Position numbers and translations under genes: made by a program
Origin: Rhynchopus sp. YZ270_cl-10
Taxonomy: Eukaryota > Euglenozoa > Diplonemea > Diplonemida > Diplonemidae
Assembly: GCA_964035575.1 (NCBI GenBank)
Contig: OZ037913.1
Coordinates: 1,116,001 to 1,180,000, forward strand
Direction of reading: 5' to 3'
Length of the DNA: 64,000 bases
The notes under the pieces: generated by a model
What the model saw: only the letters and a program-made list of their open reading frames with translations
What the model was told of the DNA's origin: nothing
Database searches by the model: none
In this document: positions 62,779 through 64,000 of the stretch, one piece after another
Position numbering within the stretch: position 1 is the stretch's first letter
Layout: each line of letters starts with the position of its first letter

Positions 62779-63297
62779 TATACATCCTTCAACAACGCAA
62801 CAATAGGCCAGTTGACGTCACGGTGTGGTAGGGTATTTGGGAGGGTATGGGAGAGTATGGGACACCATTTCCCAGAAGAAAAAAATAGACAAATTTCCCG
62901 AACCCCTGACGTCAACTGAACTAAAAAAAAAACAGTAGAGATTTGCACAAACTGTGGCAACACTACCGAGGCAACTACACTACTCCAACAATTTAGCAAA
63001 ATAAAAAATGGAAAAAAAAAATGATTCTGACGCATGCAAAGCGTACTCCTGCCTTCTCTTTTAAGGCTCCTCTTAAAGAAACATCGTGGCTTCTAATGAT
63101 GGTATTCTTTCTACAAACTACAAAAATTCTTTACTCTCCCCAAGAGTTACTTCACCATCCCAGATGTGAAAATCCACTCAATTTCACCTACACTGCGACA
63201 CTCTGTTCATCCTATCAAAAATCTGCCCCTTACAGAAGCGACACCCCCCTTCCCCTCCCCCCCTCCACCCCTTTTGTGGGGTGAGGCACACAGCACA

Positions 63298-64000
63298 ATG
63301 GATAATCTTGAGTCCTCTACTAGCCCTTCTGCTTCGGCTTCCTCCACTTCCCCTTCTGCTGAGGCTGTGCCTGCTGCAGCACCGAGCAGTGTGGTGCGGT
63401 GCACCAGAGAGGAGGTCCTGGGCTGTGCTGCTGAGGAAGGGATAGAAGCGTTTATCGCAGATGTCGCACGGCATCCAGAGAAGATGAGTGCTACAGCAGT
63501 TGCGTCGCATATATTATTGAACGGAGGTGCAACCATCCCCGAAGGGCTGCAGGTCCGTACCGGAGCCTGCGGGAAGCTGTGGGGTGCAAACGACATCATT
63601 GTCAAGTGTGTGACCTGTCAAGGAGACCGTACCTGTGGGATATGTGTAGAGTGTTTTGACGAAGAGCTGCATAAGGGGCATGATTGGCGGTTTTTGACCA
63701 GCCATGGGGGGATGTGCGACTGTGGGGATGAGTCTGCATGGGCTAGGTCGGGGACGTGTGAGAAGCATCGTGGGGCAGGGGAGGACCACGACCCGCTGAC
63801 AGACGCGCCTGCGGATTTGGTTGCGCGGTGCCAGGCCTGTGTGCGGCCGATTGTCGCAATGCTGAAGGCAGACTGCGGGCGGCTTGCATCGCGCGAGCTG
63901 GAGCAGGCTGTGACGAAGTACTTCCGCTTCTTCTCTGCCGTCGCAGACGCAGGCAGCTGCACAACACGCATCGTCGCTGAGGCGCTGTGCGAAGGTGCGA
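63298..64000 (+). CDS. UBR-box E3 ubiquitin ligase (N-recognin), 5' part
   Basis: 234 codons from ATG 63298 to the window end, with no stop; the gene continues beyond. The start is four bases after CACACAG. A Ser/Ala-rich leader is followed by a full UBR box at about residues 91-156: CGKLWG, KCVTCQGDRTCGICVECF, HKGHDWRF, GGMCDCGDESAW and GTCEKH. The Cys/His set for the three zinc ions and the acidic CDCGDE pocket that binds type 1 N-degrons (Arg, Lys, His ends) are all present. The region right after the box (CQACVRPIVAMLKADCGRL) is as expected for UBR1/UBR2-type proteins. RING and autoinhibitory regions would lie outside the window. Confidence 0.92.
   Translation, partial: MDNLESSTSPSASASSTSPSAEAVPAAAPSSVVRCTREEVLGCAAEEGIEAFIADVARHPEKMSATAVASHILLNGGATIPEGLQVRTGACGKLWGANDIIVKCVTCQGDRTCGICVECFDEELHKGHDWRFLTSHGGMCDCGDESAWARSGTCEKHRGAGEDHDPLTDAPADLVARCQACVRPIVAMLKADCGRLASRELEQAVTKYFRFFSAVADAGSCTTRIVAEALCEGA

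Larger units (their letters stand above)
54458..63297. other. 8.8-kb gene desert
   Basis: No host gene is supported on either strand. It is AT-rich with long A, T and one 19-base C run. It holds a MULE-like transposon, two small MITEs and several hairpin and interspersed repeats. A 144-codon frame at 57092-57526 is A/T-biased and unrecognised. TTGGCCGAGTGGC near 54631 looks like a tRNA A box, but no tRNA fold follows. Confidence 0.6.

Noticed and set aside
63207-63605. Minus-strand frames over the UBR gene
   Set aside because: Shadows of the UBR-box coding sequence, whose zinc ligands are all in the + frame.

Overview
The window looks like nuclear DNA of a unicellular eukaryote. The genes have spliceosomal introns: 18 were placed by joining conserved protein blocks, all starting GTA, 15 of them GTATG, and 15 in phase 0. 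Spacers are long, AT-rich and full of homopolymer runs. Every host gene I can support (15, including a 70-codon one) is on the + strand. About half have a pyrimidine tract plus AG within 40 bases of the start codon. A one-way array with acceptor-like sites before start codons resembles spliced-leader trans-splicing lineages (Euglenozoa, perhaps diplonemid-like). This is inference: I found no spliced-leader gene and cannot name the species.

Layout: 1-4.1 kb gene-poor DNA with short repeats; 4.2-6.4 kb TMTC-type mannosyltransferase; 7.3-9.0 kb eIF2B delta; 9-11.4 kb spacer with a TA-flanked foldback element; 11.46 kb small ORF; 12.1-13.1 kb a TIR element enclosing about 74 copies of a 7-bp satellite; 16.3-24.3 kb a tau-tubulin-kinase-like CK1 gene whose third intron holds a 5.7-kb composite TIR element; 27.4-28.6 kb a Plus3-RING protein; 29.5-31.0 kb a Cys-rich membrane protein; 31.05-32.07 kb a non-autonomous hAT element with a perfect 8-bp target duplication; 34.0-35.2 kb an amidase; 35.8-41.8 kb a hAT transposon with a transposase exon, invaded by a LINE with a long open RT frame; 42-43.8 kb MYG1; 44.3-46.0 kb an unknown 575-aa protein followed at once by a LINE tail; 46.6-49.6 kb a WD40 relic plus two nearly identical WD40 genes; 50-52 kb a PRP38-family splicing factor; 52.2-54.5 kb two small unknown genes; 54.5-63.3 kb a gene desert with a MULE-like transposon (9-bp target duplication) and small MITEs; 63.3 kb to the end, the start of a UBR-box N-recognin.

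The genes do not form one pathway. They are housekeeping functions (translation initiation, splicing, protein glycosylation, nuclease, kinase and ubiquitin signalling) in a one-way array. The most unusual feature is a family of short hairpins scattered through the spacers, two introns and the LINE 3' end. Their loop and downstream tail are conserved while the stem changes in a compensated way. This suggests an RNA-level signal, most simply the 3' recognition hairpin of LINE-mobilised elements.
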